This document shows, piece after piece, positions 36,376 to 50,591 of a stretch of 64,000 nucleotides of DNA. Below the pieces are notes generated by a model. It saw only the letters and a list, made by a program, of their open reading frames with translations. It did not search any database and was not told the origin of the DNA. The stretch's first letter is position 1. Every line of letters begins with the position of its first letter. The position numbers were made by a program, and so were the translations under genes. This DNA comes from Blasia pusilla (taxonomy: Eukaryota; Marchantiophyta; Marchantiopsida; Blasiales), in the NCBI GenBank assembly GCA_050084515.1, contig CM114271.1, positions 35,154,001-35,218,000 of the forward strand. Reading direction: 5' to 3'.

Positions 36376-37470
36376 TAACATAGATACCTATTGGGCTATC
36401 ATAGGTTGAAGGCGTTGCTCCAATTGAGCAATCCTTGCCATAATTGGCTCTAATCCAAGTCCTCCACTCGATTTGGCAGGTGGTGGGGCCCTACTTCCAC
36501 CATGTCCTCAACCTCCTACATCTCGTCCCCTGCCACCTTGAGGTTCTTGACCTCCATCTAGGCGCAACTCGGAATGGAGCTTGAAACATCTCTCACATGT
36601 GTGATATTATCTTTGGCAATAATCACACTAAGGTAAAGGTTGCCTCCCTAGCCTTGGGCCACCTCATATATAGCTAAAGGTGCTACTTGCACTCCACTAT
36701 GATGTCAAAAATCTCACTAACGATGTGATCCTCCACACATCCAACAAGAAATACATGAGCCTTGCTACCTAGCGTAAGACTATATTCGTCGTGGTCGTGG
36801 CTCCCGATATTCTCCTGTAGCCCTCGCTCCCATGACTTGTTCTCGAGTAGTGCATTGTGGCAATGATGGAGACATCGTCACTCATGTCATCTCCCTCGCA
36901 GATGACATGCTTGTCGTCAACACTATCTCCTCAAGTATATTGAGCTCAATATGCTCCGCCTACAAAAATACATACTTGAGAGTATATGAAAAAACATGTA
37001 AGAGAGTTGCATACCCCACTCTAGCCCGCACTCTCTTCCATAACTCACAGTCTAGCATCGCATACAAGAACTAAATTTCCTCTGCCTCTATCACACCCTA
37101 GGTCGATGTGATCAACTGTCGGAGCCGTGCATAGGCTTCTTGTAGACTCTTACCCCCTCTCTATTGAAACTCATGAATTGACCTTAGCTTGCCAGTCCTC
37201 ACCCCTTGATAGTTCCTCCCTAACTCTTGGAAGAACTCAACCAACAGGTTGAACGCAGGTGGTACTCGGCTGTTCGAAAGACTACTCCAAGTGTCTCCTC
37301 CCTACGAGTAGTGGGTGCTACAATGCTACTATAGTTGCCACATCATACATTGCATGCCTTGTGAGGTACACATACCCTGGAGACCAAAATAGTCTCCATG
37401 CCTTGATCTTTGCCTCATGGAGAATCTTGCTTGAGAACCGTCGAGGTCCCCTCATGGACCCATAAGTATC
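36376..37470 (-). pseudogene. Ty3/gypsy Gag remnant
   Basis: The minus strand carries the Gag order seen at 60.3-61.7 kb. First comes IKAWRLFWSPGYV, then FNLLVEFFQELGRNYQGVRT with EAYARLRQLI, then a decayed zinc-knuckle region near 36600, then MARIAQLEQRLQPMIAQ. Stops are frequent. It ends at about 37470, where CACTA-type sequence begins. Confidence 0.75.
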
Positions 37471-37599
37471 GTGACAAGGATTTTTTTCAAGTTAGATAAG
37501 ACATCGAGGTTCAAGGAATCCAACCCCATTTATGGCTCCAAGCCCATCCCAATAGAGCATCGGTAAAGTATAAGCCCAAGGTAGATTATTTACTTTCGC

Positions 37600-38520
37600 T
37601 TGAAGAGATTATAATTTTCAATCATAGAGTAGAAACACTAAAAGTCCCAAGTGGTTATGTTGGGGCCTTACAGAAACAGCTTCTCCGAAAAAATTTGGGT
37701 GCTCTCAAGTCACATGATTTACATGTATTCATGCAACAACTCTTGCCATATAGCTTGCGTGGTCTAATGAAAAGTTCAATGAGGAAGACCATTATACGTA
37801 TGTATAGGATATTCAGACATCTTTGTGTCAAGACATATGATCGTAGAGATTTTCAATCCCTATCACATGAAGTTTCCAATACCCTTTGCCTCATAGAAAT
37901 CCACTTTCCCCTTGCCTTCTTTGATGTCATGACCTTCCTGATAGTCCACCTTGTCGAAGAGCTAGACATATGTGGTCCAGTTTCTTGCCGATGGATGTAT
38001 CCTATAGAGAGGTATTTGGGTGTGCTAAAGAATTACGTGAGATCTCGGGCCCGACCTGAAGCTTGACAATATGTGGCTGAAGGATACATACTCAATGAGG
38101 CACTTGGTTTCATCATGGAATACATGCAAGACTTCGACGTTATAAAAACAAGAGTTTGGGATGCAAGCGAGGAGGAAGGTGTTAATGGTGAAGTGTTGGA
38201 AGGTGTGGGCATCAAACAACAATTTTCTATGGAACTCATGGAAGTGGCACACACATATGTTCTTCAAAATAGTGAATGTCTGATACCTTGGATGGAGTGA
38301 GTATCCTTTTCAAATTCGTTCATGAATTGTTTTGCCGAATGTTCAAGGAAGCACAAATGGGTGACTTTAGGTTTTTAGAGTGGATATGTGTAAAGATTAG
38401 AGAGTGTATTTCCTTAGGTGAAGATATCGCTGAAATGGTTGTACGTCAAAGTGTCAGTCCCCCCTTCTCGATGGCACACTTCATGCAAAAAAATGAGAGC
38501 TTATGGTAACCACTACAGAG
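37600..38520 (+). pseudogene. CACTA transposase-associated DUF4218-like domain, broken
   Basis: The frame shows LGALKSHDLHVFMQQLLPYS, then FFDVMTFLIVHLVEELDICG, then PVSCRWMYPIERYLGVLKNY and RARPEA. These are the strongest blocks of this domain, which lies beside the transposase in plant En/Spm elements. It continues after a stop as AEGYILNEALGFIMEYM. Stops at 38064 and near 38298 break it. No function is expected. Confidence 0.82.
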
Positions 38521-38537
38521 TAGAAGATGGTAGTTTC

Positions 38538-39273
38538 TACATTTGACTCAGGGATAACATTGTCTTTTTACAAGAACTTGACGATGATCAACCATGAGTC
38601 CAATTGTATCCTTATGTGGGCATATTTTCAGACATTTTGGTGTTGGACTATGGGGGTTTAGATCAACCAGTAGTATTGATGAGAGGAAAGTGGGTCGAGT
38701 CAAGATGGGGTAGAAGAGAACCTACCATGCTCTATAAGGAGAATGGATTTTTGATTGCAAACTTTCGAAAGTGTATTACATTGAACATCGATCCCTTTGT
38801 ATTCCCTAGTCAAGTAGAACAAGTGTTCTATGCAGATGTTGAAGAGAAATTTGGATGGAAAGTTGTGATGCAAAAGTATGCTAGATCAAGGAGGGTTGTG
38901 GGAGGAGGATTAGACCTTTCAACAAATGACCATATGGAACCCACAAAGTTTAATGCCCATACCACCCTAAACATTGAACTTCCTGATACAACATTAGTTG
39001 GAGCCATTCAATTGTCAGAGGTTGAAGTAGCTATAGCCAACATAGATTATGTCATCGATAATGGAGAAGATACCAAATCACGCCTTAGACCAATATCTTA
39101 CCTCAGAGGAAGAAAAATGAGCAAAATATTGGCTAAGTTTTCTTTTTTAGCTTTGATTGTTCTAAGGCAAAGTTTGCTCCATATTTGGTTATTTGAACAA
39201 TGGTACATGGTTAACACTTTTTCCATGGATCTTTATGAGTATTTTCTATTACCAAGGAATTTTTTGTTGTAAC
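38538..39273 (+). pseudogene. CACTA transposase-associated DUF4216-like domain
   Basis: After a stop the frame reads YPYVGIFSDILVLDYGG, then VVLMRGKWVESRWGRREPTM, then GFLIANFRKCITLNIDPFVF and SQVEQVFYADVEEKFGWKVV. This is the pattern of DUF4216, normally C-terminal in the same elements (a cue of new colour, a vessel for the DNA-binding or regulatory part, role not established). About 220 codons are open. Confidence 0.8.
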
Positions 39274-40739
39274 TTTACTATTTTTAATCCAATTATTAGT
39301 AATCTGTAGAGATCCCTTCGGAACTAATAAGTTTGGTCTGTGATGTGTATTGCTTATTGGACTTAGGCGGGTGGCCATCATATGTCAGGGGTGCTTACAT
39401 CTTCCTTGTCAAGGGAACCCAAGGTAAGTATTCAAGTTGCTATGGTTGCCATTGGAACTGACAAAGAGCCCTTTGGTACTCATGGTGTTTTTTATTTTTC
39501 CTCTTCAGATCTCCCTACACGCCAACTAAAGATTATTGGTAGTGATGTGGGAATAAAGCAGGGACTTGTTTGAGGAGGAAAGAAACCATATACTAGAGAG
39601 TCCAAATAGTAGATACCATCGACTATGCGAGAAGCGTCTTGCATATGTGAGAGAGGAAACAAAGAAACTCGGCTTACAATTTCGGTTAAAATTATACATG
39701 CGCCTCACTATTCTTTGACTTTGAATTAAGGTTTTCGATTTACTATTGTACATAATTTTCTTTGTTGGCCTCCATATCCTTTTATATTTCTTAGAGATAT
39801 GTGCACTATGTTGGTAGTTAATGTTTTTTCATTCTGATGCTTTTGGAGGGAATTGACAAATTGGAAGAGAATAAGCAAGGATTTGGTACGAAGACCAAAA
39901 GGATTAGCGAAGGAGCGTGCTCTTACACTCCAAAAGTGTACAATACTAGAAGTATGAGTAGGAGAGCTATAATGTGAGAGGACTCATCTAAGGAGGATGA
40001 GAAGCCATATATTGTGGAAGCAAATCAGATGTAGAGTATGACGGTACTCCTGATCAATCCAGCCTTGATGACTATGATCAAGTTAGAGTTGCCAAAGGGA
40101 AATCACCCTTGAAAACAAGTAAAAGCCATAATATACATATGATTATCTTCAAAGTGTTTCCATGCTATATAGTAAGTTTTTCTTCTTTCTTGCTAATGTG
40201 TCTGTATTTTCAACCTTTGACCTAACCTTGATTCTTTTATGATGTCACAAAAAGGGCCCAAGTCCTTCCAAAAAAAACATAAGGACAATGCAAAGGGTAT
40301 GCAACCTTCTCAATTTCTTGGAATGATACAATGGTCAATAATTGGGATGTATACAAGTTTCCAAATTCCACCTCAATGGAAACCAAACATGTGAGGTATG
40401 TACTTTGCTACTCATTCAATTAACAAATTCCCTTTGTAGAAGACCAATAAGGATACACATGCTCTATATCTCATGTTTGTAGCATAATATTTACAATTGC
40501 ATCAATTTTTTTTGTATAGGTTCACTTCATCCAACATAGGGCCAACATGCAGATTTCTTTGATGCTCCTTTCTATGCACCAAATACAACCCCTCAACCAA
40601 CTCCTTCTGATCCTCGTGTACCATGCCACTTGATAAGGTTCCATCCTAATTATAACCACTTCCACAATGTGCCATGGTTGTTATTGAATATTGATTTTTT
40701 ATAATATAGTTTTGCATAGGAAGTACATTCATTTACTAT
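39274..40739 (+). other. CACTA remnant, unassigned 3' part
   Basis: Short coding-like pieces occur (for example KLEENKQGFGTKTKRISEGA near 39855) between AT-rich intron-like runs with GTAAGT sites. No family was recognised beyond the element context. Confidence 0.4.
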
Positions 40740-42430
40740 CAATCATATCGTAACACGCTAGTAACATGTTGTGCGCATACACATCGTTACACAATCCATA
40801 TCGATGGTCACATCTACACACCACACAACACCAATCTTCCCTAACGTACAGATAGATCCACACATAAACAAAAGATACTCACGCATATAAGAGTGAGGAA
40901 GATGGCTTTCCCAAGCCATCTTTCTCATGTAAAATCAAGAGTAGTAAAAATGGCTCATCCGGCCTAAAAATCCATTCATGAATCTACATCGGCATATCGA
41001 ACCACATCCACCCTGTGTTATGAGGAAATCCGGATGCTGACATCCTAACTCCTACATACCCACACTTGTCTATGCAGGAGAGACGCTCCTAAGGCTCAAC
41101 ATGAGAAAGATGGCTTGGGAAGTCCATCTTCCTCACTCTTATACTGTCGTGCGCATACTCTCCTTGAACGTCAATCTTAGTGTTGCGGAAGCGTACGTTC
41201 AGTAGGACACGCTCTCATCGCCAACCTCCACCCAAACGCACTCACGTTAGTCTAGCTTTGGGTCAAGCGACCTTCCAACCCACCGAGTCCTCAACTCAGA
41301 ATATCATCAAGCTCAACCTTCCCTCATTCCTAGGTTCCCTACACGGGCAAGCCTTCCGAGACTTGGGACACACTTTTTGGTTAGTCCAAGAACTTGAAAC
41401 GGTGTTTGCGCGCCTAGTGGTCCCAACTGTCCAACGGACCTCGCATGAGCCCCTAACCAAGACTCCATAATATGAGTCGCAAGTTGGAATTCAAAAGGGA
41501 TCTCCAAAATTCCTCTATTGAACTTGGTTTGGGTTTTTAAGCCCAACACCAAACTCACGATTCGTTCCGTGCCCTTGGGTCGTCCCGCGGTGCCCAAAGT
41601 AGGGTTCGAGTTCCAAGCACTCTTGGAGATCTTCCCCCTTACTAGTACTTCTGGGAAACTCCGGGGTCCCCCTACCTTTGGGAAAGACCACCCAGCCCCT
41701 CTTTTTGGCCCTCAATCCGACTCCTCTTACATTCGGTTTTGGCCCATATCTCAACTGCTACGCAAGCAGTTGCAAAGGTCTTTGGTGCATTGGAGCTGGC
41801 TTGACATAAGCTTTCCAATGCTTCCTTACTTATCCCAAACGCTTCTTAGGACTCACAGTTATGGTCAAAAGTACAATAAAAAACTCCCAAACGCTGGCCG
41901 CGTCTCAAGTCCGGTTTTCACCCCTTGGCGCGTCTCGTCCAAGACTTGACTTCTCTCAAGTCTGAGTACCACATTTGCTTCCGATTTCTTGGTCTTGACC
42001 ACAACTCACAAAAAGTTTGAAACGCTCGCCTCGCTCGCGTCTCGCCCTTGTGTTTCCTTAACTCCCAAAGCGCAAACCATCCTAGCGTCAACTCGCTAGA
42101 GTTCGGATGTTCCGCTTGGCGCTTGTTTGGTTATGAGGGTCGCGACATATACCCTTGGGAAGAGCCAAAAGGCTCTTTCCCCAAAATAGCCCTACCAATG
42201 ATAACATGTATGCATAGGTTATCGGGTGACCGTTGACTCGGTCAATGGGTCACATGTTGGACTAAAACCAAAATAGGGAAATCACCATAAACAACGTTCC
42301 CGACATAAAAGACTTGTCTCCAACCTCATCCGACATCTTGGGATGAAGTTACACCCAAACAACCCGCTGATTCCCTATGCTATTGACGTGATAGAACTCT
42401 ACCTACGTCGAAATAAGATATAACAAACAA
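40740..42430 (+). repeat. LTR-like sequence of family B, split by a solo LTR
   Basis: 40740-41144 matches the reverse complement of 46380-46735 (for example ACACCACACAACACCAATCTTCCC against GGGAAGATTAGTGTTGTGTGGTGT). 42148-42430 continues it, with AGCCAAAAGGCTCTTTCCCC matching near 46340. The solo LTR of family A lies between. Inside, TAAGAGTGAGGAAGATGGCT at 40888 returns inverted at 41122-41141. Exact ends are uncertain. Confidence 0.6.
41145..42147 (-). repeat. Solo LTR, family A (1003 bases)
   Basis: On the minus strand it starts TGTCGCGACCC and ends GCGCACGACA, so the ends are TG and CA. The five bases TATAC stand on both sides (41140-41144 and 42148-42152). No internal element sequence is present. 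It matches 44587-45578 in reverse. Recombination between two LTRs of a former full element is the usual cause. Confidence 0.9.
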
Positions 42431-44586
<2,156 letters not shown>

Positions 44587-45578
44587 TGTCGCGACCCTTA
44601 TGACCAAACGAATGCCAAAGTGGAACATCGGAACACTAGCGGGCTCACACTAAGATGGTTTGCGCGTTGGAGTGGTCTCGGAGAAGAGACAAGAGTTGAA
44701 ACGCAAGCAAGGCTTCGCGTTTCATGTGTTGTGGTCGCAACTGAGAAACCTGGACCAAACGCGGATCAAGACTTTAGAGAAGTCAAGTCTAGGAAGTGGG
44801 TTGCCAAAGAAGGTGATCCGGATTTGGGACGCCACTAGCGCTTGGGAGTTTCCAACTATATTTATGGCCATAATATTTAGTTCCAAGATGCGTTTGGGAC
44901 AAATTAGGATGTGTTGGAAAGCTTATGAAAAGCCGGTTCAGACGTGCTAAAGATCTCTAGAAACGCACTAGTAACGGCTCAAAAACAACTGTAAGTAGAG
45001 TCAGGTTGAGGGCCAAAATGAAGGGCCCGACCATCCTTTCCCAAAGGAAGGGGGAGGGTGGAGATCTCCAGAAGTACTAGTAAAGGGAAAGGTCTCCAAG
45101 GGTGCTTGGGATTCGAACCCCACTTTGGACGTCATGGGGCGGCTCAAGGTCATGGAATGGATCGGGAGTTTGGAGTTGGGCTTGAAAACCTGAACCAAGT
45201 CTATTGAGGTGAATTTTAGAGATCCCTCTTGGATTCTAACCCGCGACTCAATTACTTGGATCCCGGTTAGGAACTCGCACGAGGTCCGTTGAACAATTGG
45301 GACGGCTAGGCGCGCAAGTGCCATTTTAGGTACCTGGACTAACCAGAAAGTCTGTTCCAAGTCTTGAAGGACTTGCCGTGTTGGGAACCTAGGAATGAGG
45401 GAAGGTTGAGCTTGATGAGATGCCGAGTTGAGGACTCGGTGGGTTGGAAGGCTGCTTGACCCAAAGCCAGACTAACGATGAGTGCGTTTGGGTGCAGGTT
45501 GGCGATGAGAGCGTGTCCTACTGAGCATACGCTTCCGCAACACTAAGATTGACGTTCGAGGAGAATAGGCGCACGATA
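44587..45578 (+). repeat. LTR of family A with adjoining element start
   Basis: It begins TGTCGCGACCC and runs to GGCGCACGATA, matching the solo LTR at 41145-42147 in reverse over about a kilobase. Here the LTR is followed by a primer-binding site, so it is the 5' LTR of a truncated element, not a solo LTR. Confidence 0.85.
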
Positions 45579-45580
45579 AG

Positions 45581-45592
45581 TGGTATTAGAGC
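45581..45592 (+). other. Primer-binding site, slightly altered
   Basis: TGGTATTAGAGC differs from the initiator methionine tRNA match TGGTATCAGAGC by one base and lies two bases after the LTR, which is the normal place for gypsy elements. Confidence 0.8.
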
Positions 45593-45890
45593 TAATCCTT
45601 GGTGAGCGAGAATTTGGGGTCGTGGGATCGACCGGACGCTTGGGGAAACTCAAGGTAGCGGCTAGGTCCAGACGCTGAGTGAGACGGCTTGAAGATGGCG
45701 ATCAAGGGAGACGAACCCAAGAAGCGCTGAAGAGATTCTCCGTTTCTTTTGGCGAATGGACGTGAGCCAGAAGGGCCTCTTGACTTGGCCCTTTTGAAGG
45801 GTACTACATTGGCACGGACACGACAAGTGACGGCAGAAGGTTTGTTTGTTAGTGGAGATGCGAGAACGGGAAGATGCACTTGTTGGCTTG
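45593..45890 (+). pseudogene. Truncated start of an LTR retrotransposon interior
   Basis: A leader is followed by a short frame at 45692 (MAIKGDEPKKR, then TGA). The similarity to any element stops near 45890. It is the 5' stub of a family A element that lost its pol and 3' LTR. Too little is left to assign a protein family. Confidence 0.5.
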
Positions 45891-46745
45891 CCCACACTCA
45901 ATCACGTCACAATTGACACTGATTTCCTCACCATAATCATCTCAAGAACTCAGTCCCTATAATTTGATCCTCAATTGCTCCACTCTTGAGCAACTCCACC
46001 ACAATTGAGAAGCCTTCCCCTCTTCAATTCCTATGAAGAAATCTGGACGCCCAGGGTTCTACCATTTCAGGGTCCAGTGTATAGTAGGAACTAGGGTTCT
46101 AGCGTCCAGATTCCTTGATGGTGAATGTGGCTTGATATCCCACTGGAATCTGGACGTCCAGGGTTCTACCATTTCACAGATTTCTCAATTTTGAACGTCG
46201 AACTTTGATTTCAACAATTCTTATGCCCCATGTCCTCCCACATAGTCATGATATACTAGCTTGCAATTCGTGCAAACCTGCGCCATCTCACACGTCCTCT
46301 ACATTTGAAATTGAGTCCTACTTTGAAATTTTCCTACTATTTTTGGGGGAAGAGCCTTTTGGCTTAGAGTCTTCCTAAGGCTATAAGAAAGCGAGAGATG
46401 ACATTTCCAAGCCATCTTTATGATGTTGGGCCTTAGAGGAACTTCTCTTGCTTTGTGTATAGTAGGAACTAGGGTTCTAGCGTCCAGATTCCTTGATAGT
46501 GGAGGGTGAATGTGGCTTGATATCCCAACGTAGATTCAAGAATGGAGTTGGCCGTGTGAGCCATTTTTAATCTGATTTTGGCCGTGTGTACATACATGAG
46601 TTCATTTCTAGCAATTGTATGTATGTGGATCTATCCATATGTTGGGAAGATTAGTGTTGTGTGGTGTGGATGTGACGAGCGATGTAGATTGCGTAGCCAT
46701 GTGTATGTGCACGAAATGCTCGTGCAAGAAAAACGTAGGAGAGGC
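45891..46745. repeat. Mosaic of LTR-like repeats (family B)
   Basis: 46380-46735 is the inverted partner of 40740-41144. Within the stretch ATCTGGACG-CCAGGGTTCTACC occurs at 46041 and 46148, and a 60-base block beginning GTATAGTAGGAACTAGGG occurs at 46079 and 46457. No coding potential was recognised. Confidence 0.6.
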
Positions 46746-47330
46746 TTGTCGTGCGAATCCACATTGTCATACAACATACATCGCCGATATACCATACTCA
46801 CATACAAACATAACATAGACGAGAGCATCCACAAACAGAAGTGTACCACAACTGAAAGACTGTGAAAGACCTACTGTCGTAAAATATGTATCGAATCTCA
46901 TACAATCGAGCCAAACCCACTCCACGATGGGAGAATCCAGGTCGAAGCTTGCGGGAACCACCATAGCCAAGAGCTCTACTCACTACCAAGGCTAACTCCC
47001 AACGCAACAGGCTCAACTCAAAGAACTAACTGTTCTTTGAGTGCACTCCACACTATATCCTCCAACCTAAGAGCGGGCCCTACTGGAAAAGTCACCCTCA
47101 ACTGAATAACCCCCAATCCTATGTATGAAACCGCATCTCTACCTAGACACTACGACCCTTCATAAGGTATGGCCTCTACTAGCACAGTATACTCTACGAC
47201 ATAATCCGTATGGTCATGACAGTTGTCGTGCGAATCCACATCATCATACAACATACATCGCTGACATACCATACTCACATACCTACATAACATAGACGAG
47301 AACATCCACAAACACAAGTGTACCACAACT
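46746..47330 (-). repeat. Gypsy 3' region with a 108-base direct repeat
   Basis: The block 46746-46853 recurs at 47223-47330 with about eight differences. On the minus strand each copy begins TTGTGGTACACTT. The copy at 47327 lies directly after a G-rich purine tract, so it is a candidate start of the 3' LTR of the methyltransferase-bearing gypsy element. The second copy, at 46850, leads into family B sequence. Confidence 0.55.
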
Positions 47331-47342
47331 CGCCCCCCTAAC
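47331..47342 (-). other. Candidate polypurine tract
   Basis: The minus strand reads GTTAGGGGGGCG just after the end of pol and just before TTGTGGTACAC. Position and base content fit a plus-strand primer for a gypsy element. Confidence 0.55.
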
Positions 47343-47393
47343 AGGGGGTTAGGTCTCTCTAACTCCCAAGTAGCCCTATACATCTACTACAAG

Positions 47394-49079
47394 CTATACA
47401 CCTTCGTGGGTGCACGAATCAGAAGGCCGGGTGCTAGGTTGCCCCATCGTTAGTCGCACATAAGTACATCGAGGACAAAACCACCTTCTAGTAGGAACAA
47501 CATCCATACGTGGAGTCAAACACATCATGTGCCAACCCCTAGAACACCGATCACACACCAACATACGGGCTGCGTTACCAGCAGACCCACACAACATGCA
47601 CCTCAAGCTAGCACGTATCATGGTTAAGCTTGGGTCAACAGTACCATCCACATTTGGAAGATGACATGGCGTACAATTACGCACATGGTCCTTCCAAACA
47701 ACTCCATCACGACCCTCCAACATGAGAACTCCAGAAGCTAACACCTCGCCCACTCGTAAAATAGTGCGGCCTGCCATCACATCCAACGTTGTCGGTGCAA
47801 TCTGCTGCAAATAGACATAGCCCTCCACATGGAATCTACAAATTGATGGTTGATAACCTCCATCCCAAATGGTTGCATACCGCAACGTATCCATGTGTTG
47901 AGCAATGGCAAGATTCTCAAAGGCTATCGACATAACTCTCCGAAAGAGCTCTGCCTGCTGAGAACACACTCTCATCCACATCTCTGGGTAATCAAGGTTT
48001 ACCACCTCACTGGACTCCCGAATAATTGCTGCGGGCAAGTCTGGATCTCGGCTGTATAACAAAAAATAAGGTGAGAAGGAAGCCAAGGATCCTTGGCGAC
48101 TGAACCTATACCCCATGGCTAACCATGGCAACTGAATATCCCAGTCTCCAAGATACCCCTTCTCTAGGCCATACTTGCGCAATGCCCTCTTCACCGTCTG
48201 AACCACACGCTCAGCCAAACCGTCCGTCTCTGGATGATCTCGAGACCTGGTCTGATGGATCAATCAACGCCTTGTCACACAAGACCTGAAACTCACCCTG
48301 AAACTCTCTACCCTGGTCGGTTAGCACTTCAGCTGGTGCACCAAAATGACTAAGCACTCTATCAAGAAATGCATGCGACGTTCCTTCACTTGCCTTGTCA
48401 GGTAATGCCACCAACTCAATCCACTTGGAGAAGTGCTCCACCATCACCAACACATATCGATGATGTCGTACACTCAACGGTAACGATCCCGCAAAGTCCA
48501 CACTCCAATGATAACCCAACCCCATAATAGGCAAGGGATGTAACTGTGGTATAGGGGCATTGAATGATGCCCTCACCCGGTCACAAACCATACAACGTGA
48601 CACCAACTGCTGCACCTAAGTCTGCATGCCACGCCACCAATACTGACCAAGGAGTAAGCTATACATACGCTTTACCCCAAAATGTCCCAACTCCTCATGG
48701 GCATGTCGCACAATGCACTCTCTCTGAGCCAAATGCAACACTACTCGTACTCTACCATCCTCCCACATATGGAGAATATGTGTTCCCTCCAATCGATATC
48801 TCTTAGCACGTTGAAGAACACGGTCTCGCTCCTTGGGACTCACTATGCCTGGCATCCTACTGGTCCGTAGGAACTCCAACACCAACGCATCATCATGAAT
48901 ATCACACTGATCCGTACCACCATCTCCAACCTTAGGATCTGAAGGTTGGCCATCTACCCTCTGACTAGAGTAAGATGTCATGTGGTCCTCCATACTAGAG
49001 TCCACCCCTAACCAACAAAAAAAGGCGGATGCATGCCAACCTGACACCATCTCCTCATCAACCTCCCATGCCATCTAGC
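47394..49079 (-). pseudogene. Gypsy integrase with C-terminal PHD finger, frameshifted
   Basis: Integrase inserts the element DNA. The zinc domain shows HEELGHFGVKRMYSLLLGQY and CMVCDRV. The catalytic triad is visible as SVDFAG, LTDQGREF and the glutamate in DGLAERVVQT. A frameshift near 48260 splits the core. After the C-terminal region a PHD finger follows: CMLC, CDRC, WHMMC and CPRC give C4-H-C3 spacing (2, 11, 2, 4, 2, 14, 2). In place of the chromodomain of chromoviruses this finger may read histone tails and steer integration. That role is an inference. Frame 48263-47394 is open for 289 codons. Confidence 0.88.
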
Positions 49080-49589
49080 CCCAGTTGCATCCTCTTGGCT
49101 AGTACATGGGTTCCTACTCAACCCATCAGCATCAAGGTTGGCAACTCCAGGTCTATGTACCACCTAGAAGTCATACTCCTGTAAGATAAGAGCCCACCGT
49201 GCAAGCTTCCATGTAAGCTTGTCAAACTCCATCAACCACTTGAGCGGCTGGTGATCAGTAACAAGGGTAAACTGTGTGCCAAACAAGTAACACCTAAAGT
49301 GTGCCACAACCCACACTACTGCCAAGCACTCTCCCTCATATGAACTGTAGCGCAACTCCGCTGCATTATTCGAACGACTTACATAGGCCACCACAAACTC
49401 CATGTGCTCATCATCATGTTGTATCAACACCGCTCCAAGTCCCAACCTACTCCAATCAGTGTGTAACTGAAATGGGTGCCCTCTGATAGGTCTCCTCACG
49501 ATAGGCGCCGTCACCAACTGGGCCTTGAGCTCCACAAAAGCTCTCTCCTAATCATCTCCCCAGTGCCACTCCTGATCTGATTTCAGCAA
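49080..49589 (-). pseudogene. Gypsy RNase H domain
   Basis: The domain removes RNA from the hybrid after reverse transcription. Marks are HPFQLHTDWSRLGLGAVLIQ, RYSSYEGECLAVVWVVAHFR and DHQPLKWLMEFDKLTWKLAR, then LQEYDF before a stop. A stop separates it from the reverse transcriptase near 49548. It is the best preserved of the four gypsy RNase H copies in the window and was used to read the others. Confidence 0.85.
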
Positions 49590-50591
49590 TTAGTTCAAAG
49601 GCTTTGCCATAACACTAAATCCCTTCACATACCTCCGATAGTAGTTCGCCAATCCCATGAATGCCCGAACTCTACTCACATCTACCAGACAAGGAATAAG
49701 TGCAATAGCCTCCACCTTTGCTTGCTGAACTCCCAAACCACCTGGATAGATCACATGACCCAAGTACTCAACATCCTCATGGAAGAACTTACACTTTCTT
49801 GGATGCAAACGTAGACCATGAGCTTTCAACCGCTCAAACACAATCTGCAAATGTATCTGATGCTCCTCTAGCGTGTTACTGAACACCAAGATATCATCAA
49901 TGTAACACTGAACAAAATCTAACCTTGCAAGGATCCTGTCCATCACTCTCTGAAACTCGGCAGGTGCATTCTTCAACCCAAAGGGTAAGAATTTCCACTG
50001 GTACAAACAATCCTTGCCATGAGAGTTGACACCCCAAAATGCTGTCTTGGCCTTGTCACTCTCTCGAATCGGCAACTGATGGTATCCTGTCCGAAGATCC
50101 AAAGTATTGAAAATTTTTGCATGTCCCATCATATCAAAGATCTCCTCAGGTGTAGGCATGGCATACCTATCACCCTTGGTTTGATGATTGATATGACGGT
50201 AATCTCCACACATATGCATCCGCCTATCCGTGTAGTTGCCATGCACATCCTTTTTAGCAAGCATGACTGTGGCTGATGCATACTCTCCATGCGACAACTC
50301 CACTAATCCAGCCTCCAAAAGGTCCAACGTCCTTCTCTGAATCAGGTCCCTCTCCATATCACTATATCCGTAGGGACGACGGAAGATTGGAGAATCACTA
50401 GCCAAATCAATCCGTATACCGGGTCCATCCAAAGCGCCCAACTCCTTCATGCTAAAGGCAAAATAACTCCTATAAGCACGTAGAAATTATGTCAATCGTT
50501 GTTTCTCACCTCCCGTAAGCTTGGGCCCTAGTAATAGATCCCAAGTCTCCTCCATTGGTACACTAGAGGGAGAGGACGACGCCATTGGCTG
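49590..50591 (-). pseudogene. Gypsy reverse transcriptase domain
   Basis: The enzyme copies element RNA into DNA. The palm is intact over 286 codons from 50450: SDSPIFRRPYGYSDMERDLI, FNTLDLRTGYHQLPIRESDK, LPFGLKNAPAEFQRVMD, and the catalytic box CYIDDILVF. The segment ends FMGLANYYRRYVKGFS. A stop near 50460 separates it from the linker upstream (MEETWDLLLGPKLTGGEK), which follows the methyltransferase. Confidence 0.9.
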
